12,616 bases of DNA from an uncultured Pseudomonadota bacterium (GTDB taxonomy: Bacteria; Myxococcota_A; UBA9042; CAIXZC01): NCBI GenBank assembly GCA_937884235.1, contig CALGBT010000753.1, forward strand, positions 1-12,616. The letters run 5' to 3'. Positions 5,664-12,616 of this stretch are shown here, in pieces. The notes beneath the pieces were generated by a model. The model did no database searches, was not told the origin of the DNA, and worked only from the letters and a program-made list of their open reading frames with translations. Within the stretch, counting starts at the first letter, position 1; every line of letters begins with the position of its first letter. A program made the translations under genes and the position numbers.

Positions 5664-6820
5664 TCTACCTCGACCATAACGCCACCACTCCTCTGCATCC
5701 GCGTGCCTTCGAAGCGATGCTGCCCTTTCTCAAGGAGTTGTGGGCGAACCCCTCCAGCCCGTACCGTTTCGGCAGCCAGGCCAAGGCCGCCGTCGAGTTC
5801 GGGCGCGGACAGATTGCGAACTGCATCGGCTGCAAACCATCGGAAGTCGTCTTCTGTTCGGGCGGCACCGAGTCCGACAATCTGGCCCTGCGCGGCGTGG
5901 TGCGTGCGCTCAAGTCAAAGGGTAACCACATTGTGACGACGGCAATTGAGCACCCCGCGGTGCTGAATACCTGCAAGGCACTGGAGAACGAGGGCTATCG
6001 GGTCACCTACCTGCCGGTAACAGAGGAAGGGGTGGTGGAGATGGCAGCCTTGCGGGCGAGCCTGTGCGACGGAACGATTCTCGTGACTGTCATGCATGCC
6101 AATAATGAGACCGGCGTGATCCAGCCCGTAGAAGAAATAGCAACGACCACCAGAGCACGTGGCGTCGTGTTTCACACCGACGCAGTGCAGTCTGCGGGCA
6201 AGCTCGATCGAAAACTTGCCGAACTCGGTGCGGATCTCGTGACCTTCTCTGGTCACAAGCTCTACGGGCCAAGGGGGGTCGGAGTCCTGTACGTCCGCGA
6301 GGGCACGCCGCTTGCGCCTTGGATGACCGGGGGCACACACGAGCACGGCCTGCGCGCAGGGACCGAGAACGTCGCCGCCATCGCGGGGTGTGCAGAGGCT
6401 GTCACTCTGGCCTTCGAGGAAGCCGAAACCGAGGGGCATCGTCTTCGCTCCTTGCGAGATCGGTTTGAACTCCAGGTCGGCGCTGCAATTCAAGCGGTGA
6501 GGTTCAATGGTTCGGAGGCACAACGGGTGCCGAACACCTCAAACATCAGCTTTCAAGACGTCGATGGCGAATCGGTCGTCCTTGGACTTGATGTCCGGGG
6601 CATCTGCGTCTCCACCGGCTCAGCTTGTTCTACCGACGACCCCGAGCCTTCCCACGTGCTGCGTGCCATGGGGCTTTCCCCGCGCGCCGCACAGGGTTCG
6701 GTCAGATTTTCGCTTGGGCGAGACACGTGTGCAGCAGACCTCGACGCCACGGTGAGTGCTTTGAAAGACACCGTGGCTCATCTGCGCCGAGTCTCAAGCA
6801 TCCGAGGAGACTTAGAATGA
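5660..6820 (+). CDS. iscS: Cysteine desulfurase (IscS/NifS family)
   Basis: This 386-residue PLP enzyme takes sulfur from L-cysteine as an enzyme persulfide, giving alanine. It starts IYLDHNATTPLHP, and has the GGTESDN cofactor-phosphate segment at 68-74, the stacking H98 (AIEHPAV), D174-Q177 (HTDAVQSAG), the PLP lysine K200 in FSGHKLYGPRG, the GTEN motif at 234-237, and the sulfur-carrying C323 in STGSACS. Length is typical of class I enzymes. It begins with ATGA overlapping the IscU-like stop and ends with the same overlap with the next gene. Its likely partners are the scaffold just upstream and, through it, the ferredoxin ATPases and MrpORP. Whether it is the general enzyme of the cell or dedicated to this operon cannot be told here; nifS is an equally fair name. 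No IscR, HscA or IscA lies nearby. Confidence 0.96.
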   Translation: MIYLDHNATTPLHPRAFEAMLPFLKELWANPSSPYRFGSQAKAAVEFGRGQIANCIGCKPSEVVFCSGGTESDNLALRGVVRALKSKGNHIVTTAIEHPAVLNTCKALENEGYRVTYLPVTEEGVVEMAALRASLCDGTILVTVMHANNETGVIQPVEEIATTTRARGVVFHTDAVQSAGKLDRKLAELGADLVTFSGHKLYGPRGVGVLYVREGTPLAPWMTGGTHEHGLRAGTENVAAIAGCAEAVTLAFEEAETEGHRLRSLRDRFELQVGAAIQAVRFNGSEAQRVPNTSNISFQDVDGESVVLGLDVRGICVSTGSACSTDDPEPSHVLRAMGLSPRAAQGSVRFSLGRDTCAADLDATVSALKDTVAHLRRVSSIRGDLE

Positions 6821-7710
6821 AGAGCTACCTCGACTGCATACCGTGCTTCCTGCGTCAAGCCATCGAAGCCGCCCGCAACGTCACTGCAGATGGCAGTATT
6901 CAGGAGGGGATCGTGCGAGACGTCCTGCGCATGACAGCCGAACTGAACCTGGACCGACCACCACCTTTCGTCGGACAACAAATCCATCGTCGACTGAGGA
7001 AAATGACCGGTGTCACCGACCCCTACCGGGCAGCCAAAGAGCATTTCAACCGTCTGGCCATGGACGCCTTACCGGAGTTCAGAGTAGCGGTGCGACGGGC
7101 CAACGACCCCTTGCTTGCCGCCGCCACATACGCCGTCGCTGCCAACGCGATCGACATGGGTATTTCAGGGGCACACACCACCCCCGACGTTGGCGCAGCC
7201 CTGAAGCAGGCGGATGACGGAGCATTGCTCGGAGACTGGGGAAATTTCAGAGCTGCCGTAGCAGACGCGTCTGACATCCTGTACCTCGCAGACAACGCGG
7301 GTGAGATCGCCATCGACAGGTTGCTCGTTGAAGAACTCGGTTGCGAGCGGGTGACCCTTGCCGTGCGAGGCGCTCCCGTGCTCAACGACGCCACGATGGA
7401 AGATGCAATTGAAGTCGGAATGCAGGATATCGTCGAGGTTATCGACAACGGCTCCGACGCTCCGGGGACCATCCTCTCAGACTGCAGTGAATCTTTCCGG
7501 CAGCGGTTCAATAATGCTGGCCTCATCATTGCGAAGGGCCAGGGCAACTTCGAGACCCTGAGCAACGCCGAGGGCAACCTCATCTTCCTCTTCAAGGTAA
7601 AATGCCCAGTGATATCCCGTCACGTCGGACTCCCGCTCGGGACCCTCGCACTCATTCGCAAAGAGGGCAGCCAGCCACTCCACCACCCTCGCCGGCTGAA
7701 CCGGCCATGA
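6817..7710 (+). CDS. DUF89 / ARMT1-like metal-dependent phosphatase
   Basis: This 297-residue protein belongs to the DUF89 family, whose members are metal-dependent damage-control phosphatases acting on reactive sugar phosphates or related metabolites. It starts MKSYLDCIPCFLRQA with the C7-x-x-C10 pair typical of the short prokaryotic branch, and carries the metal-site motif DNAGE at 159-163, LNDAT at 189-193 and KGQGNFE at 240-246. The segment TTPDVG at 121-126 is also characteristic. Its true substrate is unknown. The start at 6817 overlaps the cysteine desulfurase stop by four bases; upstream in-frame ATGs lie inside that gene. The end overlaps the next gene by four bases. Its presence in a metal-sulfur operon is unexplained; removal of a damaged cofactor or metabolite is only a guess. 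The C-terminal 15 residues are Pro/His/Arg-rich and may be an add-on. Confidence 0.9.
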   Translation: MKSYLDCIPCFLRQAIEAARNVTADGSIQEGIVRDVLRMTAELNLDRPPPFVGQQIHRRLRKMTGVTDPYRAAKEHFNRLAMDALPEFRVAVRRANDPLLAAATYAVAANAIDMGISGAHTTPDVGAALKQADDGALLGDWGNFRAAVADASDILYLADNAGEIAIDRLLVEELGCERVTLAVRGAPVLNDATMEDAIEVGMQDIVEVIDNGSDAPGTILSDCSESFRQRFNNAGLIIAKGQGNFETLSNAEGNLIFLFKVKCPVISRHVGLPLGTLALIRKEGSQPLHHPRRLNRP

Positions 7711-8654
7711 GGAATGACCTTCTTTCATCGGAGGACCAGAACGTCGTGCCGCCAATCGTGAGAAGGCTCAGGATTGCCATCCTGGTCGACGACCAGGCAA
7801 CTAATGGCCTGACGGCCGAACACGGATTCTCCTTGTGGGTCGAGGCCGACGACCAGCGAATACTGTTTGACACGGGCCTGGCAACCGCACTCCTTACTAA
7901 CGCGGACAGAATGGGGATTAGCCTCAACCAGACTGACCACCTCGTGTTGAGCCATGGGCATGATGACCACACTGGTGGTATCAAGGATGTTCTCAGCCGC
8001 TCCCCGGACGTCCACGTCCACTGCCACCCAGCAGCGGTTCTTCCCCGCTACACAAAACGAGGCGACCAATTGGTTTCCCTGGCAATGCCTGCAGCCGCGC
8101 GCAGGGCGCTAGGAGACATGCCACCCGAAAGGCTGGACTGGACCACCGGCTCCCGCTCGCTGTTTCCTGGAGTTGGAATAACTGGACCCATTCCTCGCCT
8201 AGCCCATTTCGAGGAGGCCTACGGCCACTACTTGCTTGATGCCGACGGAACCGCAGTTGACCAGTTCGAGGATGACATGGCTCTGTGGCTGAACACGAGC
8301 GAGGGCCTGGTAGTATGCGTGGGGTGCTGCCATGCCGGACTCGTCAACACACTCAACTCGGCACGCCGCTGCAGCCACACATCGCATCTCCACGCGGTAA
8401 TCGGCGGATTCCACCTCTTGAGAGCAAGCGACGAGCGTCTGCAATGCACGCTCGCTGCTCTGACCGAACTGCGTCCAGACCTGATCATCCCGTGTCATTG
8501 TACCGGCAACCGATTCGTTGAGGCACTACGGCTCGAGTTCGGTGGCCGTGTGTCAGCAGGTCGAGCTGGTGCGACATACGTTTTCGGTGGGTCCATCGAC
8601 TGGGAGAAGATTGATGATGAAAACCGGTACAAACCTCTGGTATGCTTATGCTGA
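7707..8654 (+). CDS. COG1237-type metallo-beta-lactamase-fold protein
   Basis: This 315-residue protein is a metallo-beta-lactamase-fold protein of the COG1237 branch. Some relatives are annotated as taking part in the 7,8-dihydropterin step of methanopterin synthesis, but most have no known reaction. It shows EHGFSLWVE at 38-46, FDTG at 54-57, the metal motif HGHDDH at 83-88 with HTGG following, CCHAG at 207-211, GGFH at 233-236 and PCHCTG at 262-267. All metal ligands expected are present. It begins at an ATGA overlap with the DUF89 gene and seems to be the last gene of the operon. The normal family end (YVFG, 291-294) is followed by about 20 further residues ending LVCLC, which could be a junction artefact with the next gene module. 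Role in the operon unknown. Confidence 0.9.
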   Translation: MRNDLLSSEDQNVVPPIVRRLRIAILVDDQATNGLTAEHGFSLWVEADDQRILFDTGLATALLTNADRMGISLNQTDHLVLSHGHDDHTGGIKDVLSRSPDVHVHCHPAAVLPRYTKRGDQLVSLAMPAAARRALGDMPPERLDWTTGSRSLFPGVGITGPIPRLAHFEEAYGHYLLDADGTAVDQFEDDMALWLNTSEGLVVCVGCCHAGLVNTLNSARRCSHTSHLHAVIGGFHLLRASDERLQCTLAALTELRPDLIIPCHCTGNRFVEALRLEFGGRVSAGRAGATYVFGGSIDWEKIDDENRYKPLVCLC

Positions 8655-9094
8655 CCACTGGGAGAAAGATCAAGTTGCTGAAGCATCGCAAACATTTCCT
8701 GCGCGTGCTTTCCATGTTCGTCTCTGGGCTCTTCTTTGCCCAACTCCTGGTCACGACGCTCCATTTCCTGGCCCTGGAACACTGCACCGTCACCCGGGAT
8801 GGAGCCCCCGCCCACGGGGCCCACGGGGCCCACGGTCACCGGCTCCCGGAGCAAGCCGGTGCGGAACACCGACGGGCGCTGCTCCCTGAGGCTGTCCAGA
8901 ACGATTCTCCGGAATGTGGTTTCCTGAATATCCTGCTCCGCACAGCCCACGGCGTGAAGGGGCCACTACGACTTGCCGCTGGCCCCCTCGATGAGAAAAG
9001 CGGGTCAGGAGTAGTTCCGCCGCGGAAGGAGAGCTTCCCGGCAACTCCGTTGCTCACGAACGCCCCCAAACATTCGCCTCCCTCCTCCTGCTGA
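8648..9094 (+). CDS. Small His-rich membrane-anchored or secreted protein, DUF2946-like layout
   Basis: I do not recognise this 148-residue protein with certainty. It has a Lys/Arg/His-rich start (KIKLLKHRKHF), a hydrophobic stretch at about 19-43 that could be a signal peptide or membrane anchor, then EHC at 44-46, a His run (AHGAHGAHGHR, 55-65) encoded by a tandem 9-base DNA repeat, SPEC at 87-90 and a Pro-rich end. This layout resembles DUF2946-type proteins often found beside metal transporters. It precedes the barrel protein by 77 bases and probably belongs to the metal-uptake module. The start is uncertain: 8642, 8648 and 8714 (M23) are in frame and none has a clear ribosome site; the first two overlap the preceding gene. 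A 7-bp inverted repeat, GGGGCCA/TGGCCCC, lies inside (8959-8986). Confidence 0.55.
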   Translation: MLTTGRKIKLLKHRKHFLRVLSMFVSGLFFAQLLVTTLHFLALEHCTVTRDGAPAHGAHGAHGHRLPEQAGAEHRRALLPEAVQNDSPECGFLNILLRTAHGVKGPLRLAAGPLDEKSGSGVVPPRKESFPATPLLTNAPKHSPPSSC

Positions 9095-9171
9095 GACATG
9101 GATAGCGTCCGGCGGCCCCGGTGGGTCCCGGCCATCGTCAAAGCAACGGTTCTCATAGAGGAGGTGTTTGT

Positions 9172-10488
9172 ATGACTCATTCCGTGTGGCAAGGTCTCCC
9201 GCCCCTCCGGTGTTCGTGGGCGGCAGTGGTAGCGGTTACCATGATATTGTGCACGTCGTCCCCCGGGCAGGCGCAGGAGGAGGGAACGGCGACGGTCGAG
9301 AAGCTGAGTCCACAGGAGATGCAGGAGCGCTTGGAGGAGCTTGAACTCCAGGTGCTCAAGCTCGAGGCCGGTGCGTCCCAGCAGGCGCCGGAGGCGGACG
9401 AGGTCACGCTCAGGTCTTTCCAGGGGAAACAGCGCTCCCTCCAGGCCTTGAACCCGGAGATCAGCGTCGTCGGGGACCTCTTCGGCCGCTATGTGGACTC
9501 CGGTGATGGTCTGGGGGTAATCGGCTCGGAGCGATCCGGTGCGTTCCTCCGGGTGCTCGGGTTGCATCTGCAGTCCAATCTGGATCCCTTTGCCTTCGCC
9601 AGGATGGCGGTAGAACTGCATCCTGATGGTGCGGAGGTTGGCGAGGCCTATGTGACCTGGACGTCGGTGTTACCCGGCCTCTCCCTCACTTTCGGGAAGT
9701 TCCGGCAGCAGCTCGGCGTGGTCAATCGCTGGCACAAGCCGGGGCTGGATCAGTTTGATTTTCCACTGATGCTCACCGTCCCCTTCGGCCCAGGGGGTCT
9801 GAACCAGTCGGGGATCGCAACCCACCTGGTGCTGCCGCCGGTCTGGAGTCACGGCCTGGAGCTTTTCGTACAGGTGACCAACGGCAGCAACGAGGGGGTC
9901 TTTGCCGGGAGTTTCTTCAGCGTCCCCTCCACCCTGGTACGCCTCACGAACTACTGGGACCTCACCCCGAACACCTATCTGGAGCTAGGGCTCACGGGCA
10001 TGTTCGGATTCAACAACCCGCGCAGCGCACTGGGCGAGGACGGGGACCTCAGAAGCGAGCCGTGGCGCCAGACCATTATTGGCGGTGCCGATCTCACCTT
10101 GAACTGGGAGCCCCTGAACCGCTCCAAGTACCACTACTTCACCTGGCGCACCGAGTTCCTGTACATCCGGAAGCAGCTCGTAGAGGAGGACCTCCTGCAG
10201 TGGATGGGGGGGTACACCAGCCTGGAGTTAAGGCTCAACCGCAGCTGGATAATCGGGGTCCGGGAGGACCTGGTGCAGCCCTTCAACGTGACCAACGGGG
10301 ACCGCTGGATCGTCCAGACGGTTCCCTATGTCTCCTGGTGGCAGAGCCCCTGGGTGCGCTTCCGTCTGGAGTACGACTTCACCATCCCGGAGATGCAGTT
10401 TTCCGCCGCGAAGATAGCAGACGTGGAGCACCGCGTGTTCCTCCAACTCACCTTCGCAGCTGGCCCCCACAAACACGAACGGTACTAG
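9172..10488 (+). CDS. Outer-membrane beta-barrel protein of a metal-uptake module
   Basis: This 438-residue protein has an apparent signal peptide (hydrophobic 15-29, cleavage after AQA near 35), a short coiled-coil segment (about 45-65, LSPQEMQERLEELELQ) and then a barrel-like remainder of alternating polar and hydrophobic strands rich in aromatic residues. It has NPEISVVGD at 94-102, LTFGKFRQQLG at 172-182, and WHKP at 187-190, motifs I associate with uncharacterised outer-membrane proteins next to zinc transporters in Gram-negative bacteria. The last strand HRVFLQLTFAAG is followed by a tail PHKHERY. GAGGAGGTG just upstream of ATG 9172 decides the start over GTG 9121. The SBP gene begins ten bases after its stop with its own strong ribosome site. 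Passive or gated passage of metal across the outer membrane is an inference from context. Confidence 0.75.
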   Translation: MTHSVWQGLPPLRCSWAAVVAVTMILCTSSPGQAQEEGTATVEKLSPQEMQERLEELELQVLKLEAGASQQAPEADEVTLRSFQGKQRSLQALNPEISVVGDLFGRYVDSGDGLGVIGSERSGAFLRVLGLHLQSNLDPFAFARMAVELHPDGAEVGEAYVTWTSVLPGLSLTFGKFRQQLGVVNRWHKPGLDQFDFPLMLTVPFGPGGLNQSGIATHLVLPPVWSHGLELFVQVTNGSNEGVFAGSFFSVPSTLVRLTNYWDLTPNTYLELGLTGMFGFNNPRSALGEDGDLRSEPWRQTIIGGADLTLNWEPLNRSKYHYFTWRTEFLYIRKQLVEEDLLQWMGGYTSLELRLNRSWIIGVREDLVQPFNVTNGDRWIVQTVPYVSWWQSPWVRFRLEYDFTIPEMQFSAAKIADVEHRVFLQLTFAAGPHKHERY

Positions 10489-10498
10489 GAGGTTCAAC

Positions 10499-11539
10499 AT
10501 GAAACGTCACATTGAGGCCTTGGTGCCCGCATTGCTATTGCTGTTCCTCGTCTCACCGTCCGCGTTGGCCCGGGTCAAGGTCGTTGCGACCACCACGACA
10601 TACGCCAGCCTGGCGGAGGAAATCGGCGGAGACAAGGTGGAGGTGTTCTCCATCGCGGCGGCGGATCAGGACGTCCACTTCGTTCGACCCAAGCCAAGCT
10701 TCGCACCGAAACTCGCCCAGGCGGGTCTCCTCATCACCACGGGGATGGACCTGGAACTGTGGCTCCCCTCCCTCATCGACAAGGCAGGCAATGCGAAGGT
10801 CCGTGAGGGGCAGGTGGGCTATGTCGCGGTAGCGGACGGCATCGAGAAGCTGGAGATCCCTGCCACCGCGGATCGGAGCAGCGGCGGGGTTCACATCTAC
10901 GGCAATCCCCATCTGGTCACGGACCCCCTCAACGTTCGGAAGATGGCTGAGAACATCACCATCGGCCTTGTCAAAGTGGACCCGGAGAGCCGGACGTACT
11001 ACGAGGGGCGTCTCAAGGCGTTCCGGGCCCGCCTGGACGAAGCCCTTTTCGGCGCTGCGCTGGTCAAGGCAATGGGTGCATCCACCCTGCTCCGCCTGGC
11101 CGAGAGCGGGAATCTGGTCTCCTTCCTAGAGGGCCGAAAGATCAAGGGGCGCCCCATGAGCGAACTCCTCGGGGGGTGGATGAAGAAGGCTTTGCCTCTC
11201 CGTGGCTGTAAGATCGTCACCTATCACAAGAACTGGGTCTACTTCGCCAGGACATTTGGCCTGGAGATCGTCGGTGAAGTGGAGCCGAAGCCCGCCATCC
11301 CGCCATCCCCCAAGCACGTGGAGGAGGTGATCAACCTCATGCGGTCCCTGGACGTCCGGGTGGTCCTCGCCGCGAGCTATTTCGATGAGAGCAAGATCAA
11401 CCGGATCTGTACCGCGGTGGATGCCCGAGCGGTGATCGCCCCGCTCTACGTGGGTGGCACCCCAGGAACCGGGGACTACTTCCTCCTCGTAGATCATTGG
11501 CTCGACGGTCTCCTCGACGCCTATGGGGAGGCGAAATGA
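10499..11539 (+). CDS. znuA: Periplasmic metal-binding protein of ABC transporter (ZnuA/TroA family)
   Basis: This 346-residue protein binds a divalent metal, probably zinc or manganese, in the periplasm and passes it to the permease. It has a signal peptide (hydrophobic 8-20, cleavage after ALA near 24) without a lipobox cysteine. The metal site is visible: H60 in QDVHFVRPKPS, H138 in GNPH, H243 in TYHKNWVYF, and an acidic ligand probably D296 in SYFDES. The usual D-P-H is D-V-H here. There is no His-rich loop of the E. coli ZnuA type; an extra segment at about 189-228 is shared by a bacterial sub-branch. AGGAGG six bases upstream sets the start. Its stop overlaps the permease start by four bases. 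Zinc is the best guess from His ligands and neighbours; manganese or iron cannot be excluded. Confidence 0.92.
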   Translation: MKRHIEALVPALLLLFLVSPSALARVKVVATTTTYASLAEEIGGDKVEVFSIAAADQDVHFVRPKPSFAPKLAQAGLLITTGMDLELWLPSLIDKAGNAKVREGQVGYVAVADGIEKLEIPATADRSSGGVHIYGNPHLVTDPLNVRKMAENITIGLVKVDPESRTYYEGRLKAFRARLDEALFGAALVKAMGASTLLRLAESGNLVSFLEGRKIKGRPMSELLGGWMKKALPLRGCKIVTYHKNWVYFARTFGLEIVGEVEPKPAIPPSPKHVEEVINLMRSLDVRVVLAASYFDESKINRICTAVDARAVIAPLYVGGTPGTGDYFLLVDHWLDGLLDAYGEAK

Positions 11540-12616
11540 CAGGAAATGTCGGCGTCTGGGAGGTGATGGCGTTGCCCCTGGCAGAGTGCCTCGTGCTGGT
11601 GGGGATCCATTCGTACCTCGGTCTCCACGTCCTTCGACGCCAGGTGATCTTTGTGGACCTGGCTCTGGCGCAGATTGCCGCGCTCGGGACGACCATCGCC
11701 TTCCTCTTCCAGATCGATCCCCTGTCTAAGGGGGCCTACGTTTTCTCCCTGGTGGCCACGGTGCTCGGTGCCGCACTGTTCTCCCTTACCCGGTTCCGCC
11801 AGGAGAAGATTCCCCAGGAGGCCGTCATCGGCCTGGTCTACGCGCTGGCCTCCTCGGTGGGGATTCTCATCGTGGCGAGGGCACCACATGGTGCGGAGCA
11901 CATCCAGCAGATCCTCACCGGCCAGCTCCTCTGGGTGAAGGGCAACGAGGTCGCTGCAGCGGCCGTGGTTTACGCCCTGGTGGGGGTGTTTCACTTCGTC
12001 TTCAGGCACAAGTTCATGGCAATCTCCCATGACCCGGAGCAGGCGCGGGCCGACGGGATCAACGTGCGGCTCTGGGACTTCTTGTTCTACGTGTCTTTTG
12101 GCCTGGTGATTACTCATTCGGTGCGCACCGCCGGGGTGCTGCTCGTCTTCGTCTTCCTGGTGGTACCAGCGATCCTGGGGGTTTTGATCACCTCCCGTCT
12201 GTCCCTTCAGCTCCTGATCGGATGGGGAGTCGGGCTCCTGGTCTCCGTCGGTGGGCTGGCCCTCAGCTACCGGACCGACATGGCTACTGGGCCCACCGTG
12301 GTGAGCCTGTATGGCGCAGTGCTCCTGGCCGTCTCGGTCTTCTTGTGGGTCCTCCGCTCCCGGCGCGGCCGGCTCCGCTCGGTGGGGGCGCTGGTCCTCG
12401 GCCTTGTGGTCCTCGTCGCGGTGGCCGCCGGCACCGTCGGCCTGGGCAACTGGATGGGGGCCGATCCATACTGGTCCCGGATGGGCGGGCTGGCCCCGCA
12501 ACATCCCCACAGGAACCACGGCCACGCCGCTGACGAGGATGGCGTCGTGGACGGCGAGGCCTGCCTCGGAGACTGCCCAGTGCACCGCTTCCTCCACGGC
12601 CTGGAACCCCTAGACA
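11536..12616 (+). CDS. znuB: Metal ABC transporter permease (ZnuB family), 3' end outside window
   Basis: The reading frame is open from ATG 11536, which overlaps the znuA stop, to the window end: 360 codons without a stop. It is a membrane permease with at least eight hydrophobic segments (about 12-33, 40-60, 67-85, 97-115, 138-157, 182-218, 225-245, 254-273). Family marks are RRQVIFVDLALAQIAALG at 34-51, QEAVIGLVYALASS at 94-107, and LLVFVFLVVPA at 202-212. After the usual end near residue 273 it continues with one more hydrophobic helix (about 283-304) and a His/Cys-rich hydrophilic part (HPHRNHGH at 323-330, C343, C347, H350, H354), not part of the standard ZnuB. That tail may be periplasmic and bind metal, or belong to a regulatory domain. 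The ATPase subunit is not in the window. Confidence 0.9.
   Translation, partial: MTGNVGVWEVMALPLAECLVLVGIHSYLGLHVLRRQVIFVDLALAQIAALGTTIAFLFQIDPLSKGAYVFSLVATVLGAALFSLTRFRQEKIPQEAVIGLVYALASSVGILIVARAPHGAEHIQQILTGQLLWVKGNEVAAAAVVYALVGVFHFVFRHKFMAISHDPEQARADGINVRLWDFLFYVSFGLVITHSVRTAGVLLVFVFLVVPAILGVLITSRLSLQLLIGWGVGLLVSVGGLALSYRTDMATGPTVVSLYGAVLLAVSVFLWVLRSRRGRLRSVGALVLGLVVLVAVAAGTVGLGNWMGADPYWSRMGGLAPQHPHRNHGHAADEDGVVDGEACLGDCPVHRFLHGLEPLD

Noticed and set aside
8802..8835. Tandem 9-base repeats as a CRISPR or VNTR
   Set aside because: There are only about three copies of a GCCCACGGG-type unit without spacers; they encode the Ala-His-Gly run of the small protein.
8959..8986. GGGGCCA/TGGCCCC hairpin as operon terminator
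   Set aside because: It has a 14-base loop and no T-run, and lies inside a likely coding region.
8836..9621. 261-codon minus-strand ORF across the 9095-9171 gap
   Set aside because: It overlaps the barrel gene, which has a signal peptide and ribosome site; the minus product is low-complexity.
11521..12597. 358-codon minus-strand ORF
   Set aside because: It lies opposite the clear ZnuB-type permease; its product is a Gln/Glu/His/Pro-rich shadow caused by high GC at third positions.
1..12616. tRNA, rRNA, insertion sequences, CRISPR arrays
   Set aside because: I saw no cloverleaf, rRNA-like stretch, transposase, terminal inverted repeats or repeat-spacer pattern by eye; a dedicated scan was not possible.

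Overview
The window reads as part of the chromosome of an anaerobic, Gram-negative bacterium of moderately high GC content. The anaerobe signal is an Orange Protein (ORP)-type cluster: NifX-like small proteins, ferredoxin-bearing MinD/ParA-type ATPases, and an Mrp ATPase fused to a NifX-like domain. This set is known from Desulfovibrio and other strict anaerobes. A predicted outer-membrane barrel protein and a sigma54-type promoter point to a Desulfobacterota-like lineage, but I cannot name a genus. All genes found are on the + strand.

Region 1 (1-988) holds a small hairpin, a NifX/ORP-family protein with a Cys/His/Gly tail (65-448) and a gamma-carbonic-anhydrase-like hexapeptide protein (467-988). 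Region 2 (989-1385) is a 397-base gap with no convincing gene but with much regulatory structure. It contains a bulged 16-bp hairpin (1023-1067), a near-perfect dyad (1112-1129), a very good sigma54 -24/-12 promoter (1217-1232), and a leader with a strong Shine-Dalgarno in front of a 7-codon ORF.

Region 3 (1386-8654) is one tightly packed operon. Its order is: ORP-like protein; a 612-residue protein made of two fused ferredoxin/MinD-type ATPases; MrpORP-like ATPase; FmdB-like zinc ribbon; IscU-like scaffold; cysteine desulfurase; DUF89/ARMT1-like phosphatase; and a COG1237 metallo-beta-lactamase-fold protein. Several junctions are 4-base ATGA overlaps. My reading is that the cysteine desulfurase and scaffold make Fe-S (or sulfide) available to the ferredoxin ATPases and MrpORP, which in turn serve the ORP-type proteins, and that the unit is switched on through sigma54. 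ORP of Desulfovibrio gigas carries a Mo-Cu-S cluster; whether these proteins carry the same cluster is not visible from sequence.

Region 4 (8642-12616) is a metal-uptake module with visibly stronger G/C preference at third codon positions. It contains a small His-rich membrane or secreted protein, an outer-membrane barrel protein, a ZnuA/TroA-type metal-binding lipoprotein-like or periplasmic protein, and a ZnuB-type permease cut by the window end. No ATPase subunit for the transporter lies in the window.

The most interesting items are the fusion of the two ORP-cluster ATPases into one chain, the co-operonic cysteine desulfurase/IscU pair lacking the usual LPPVK motif, and the sigma54 promoter with an upstream dyad in front of the cluster.
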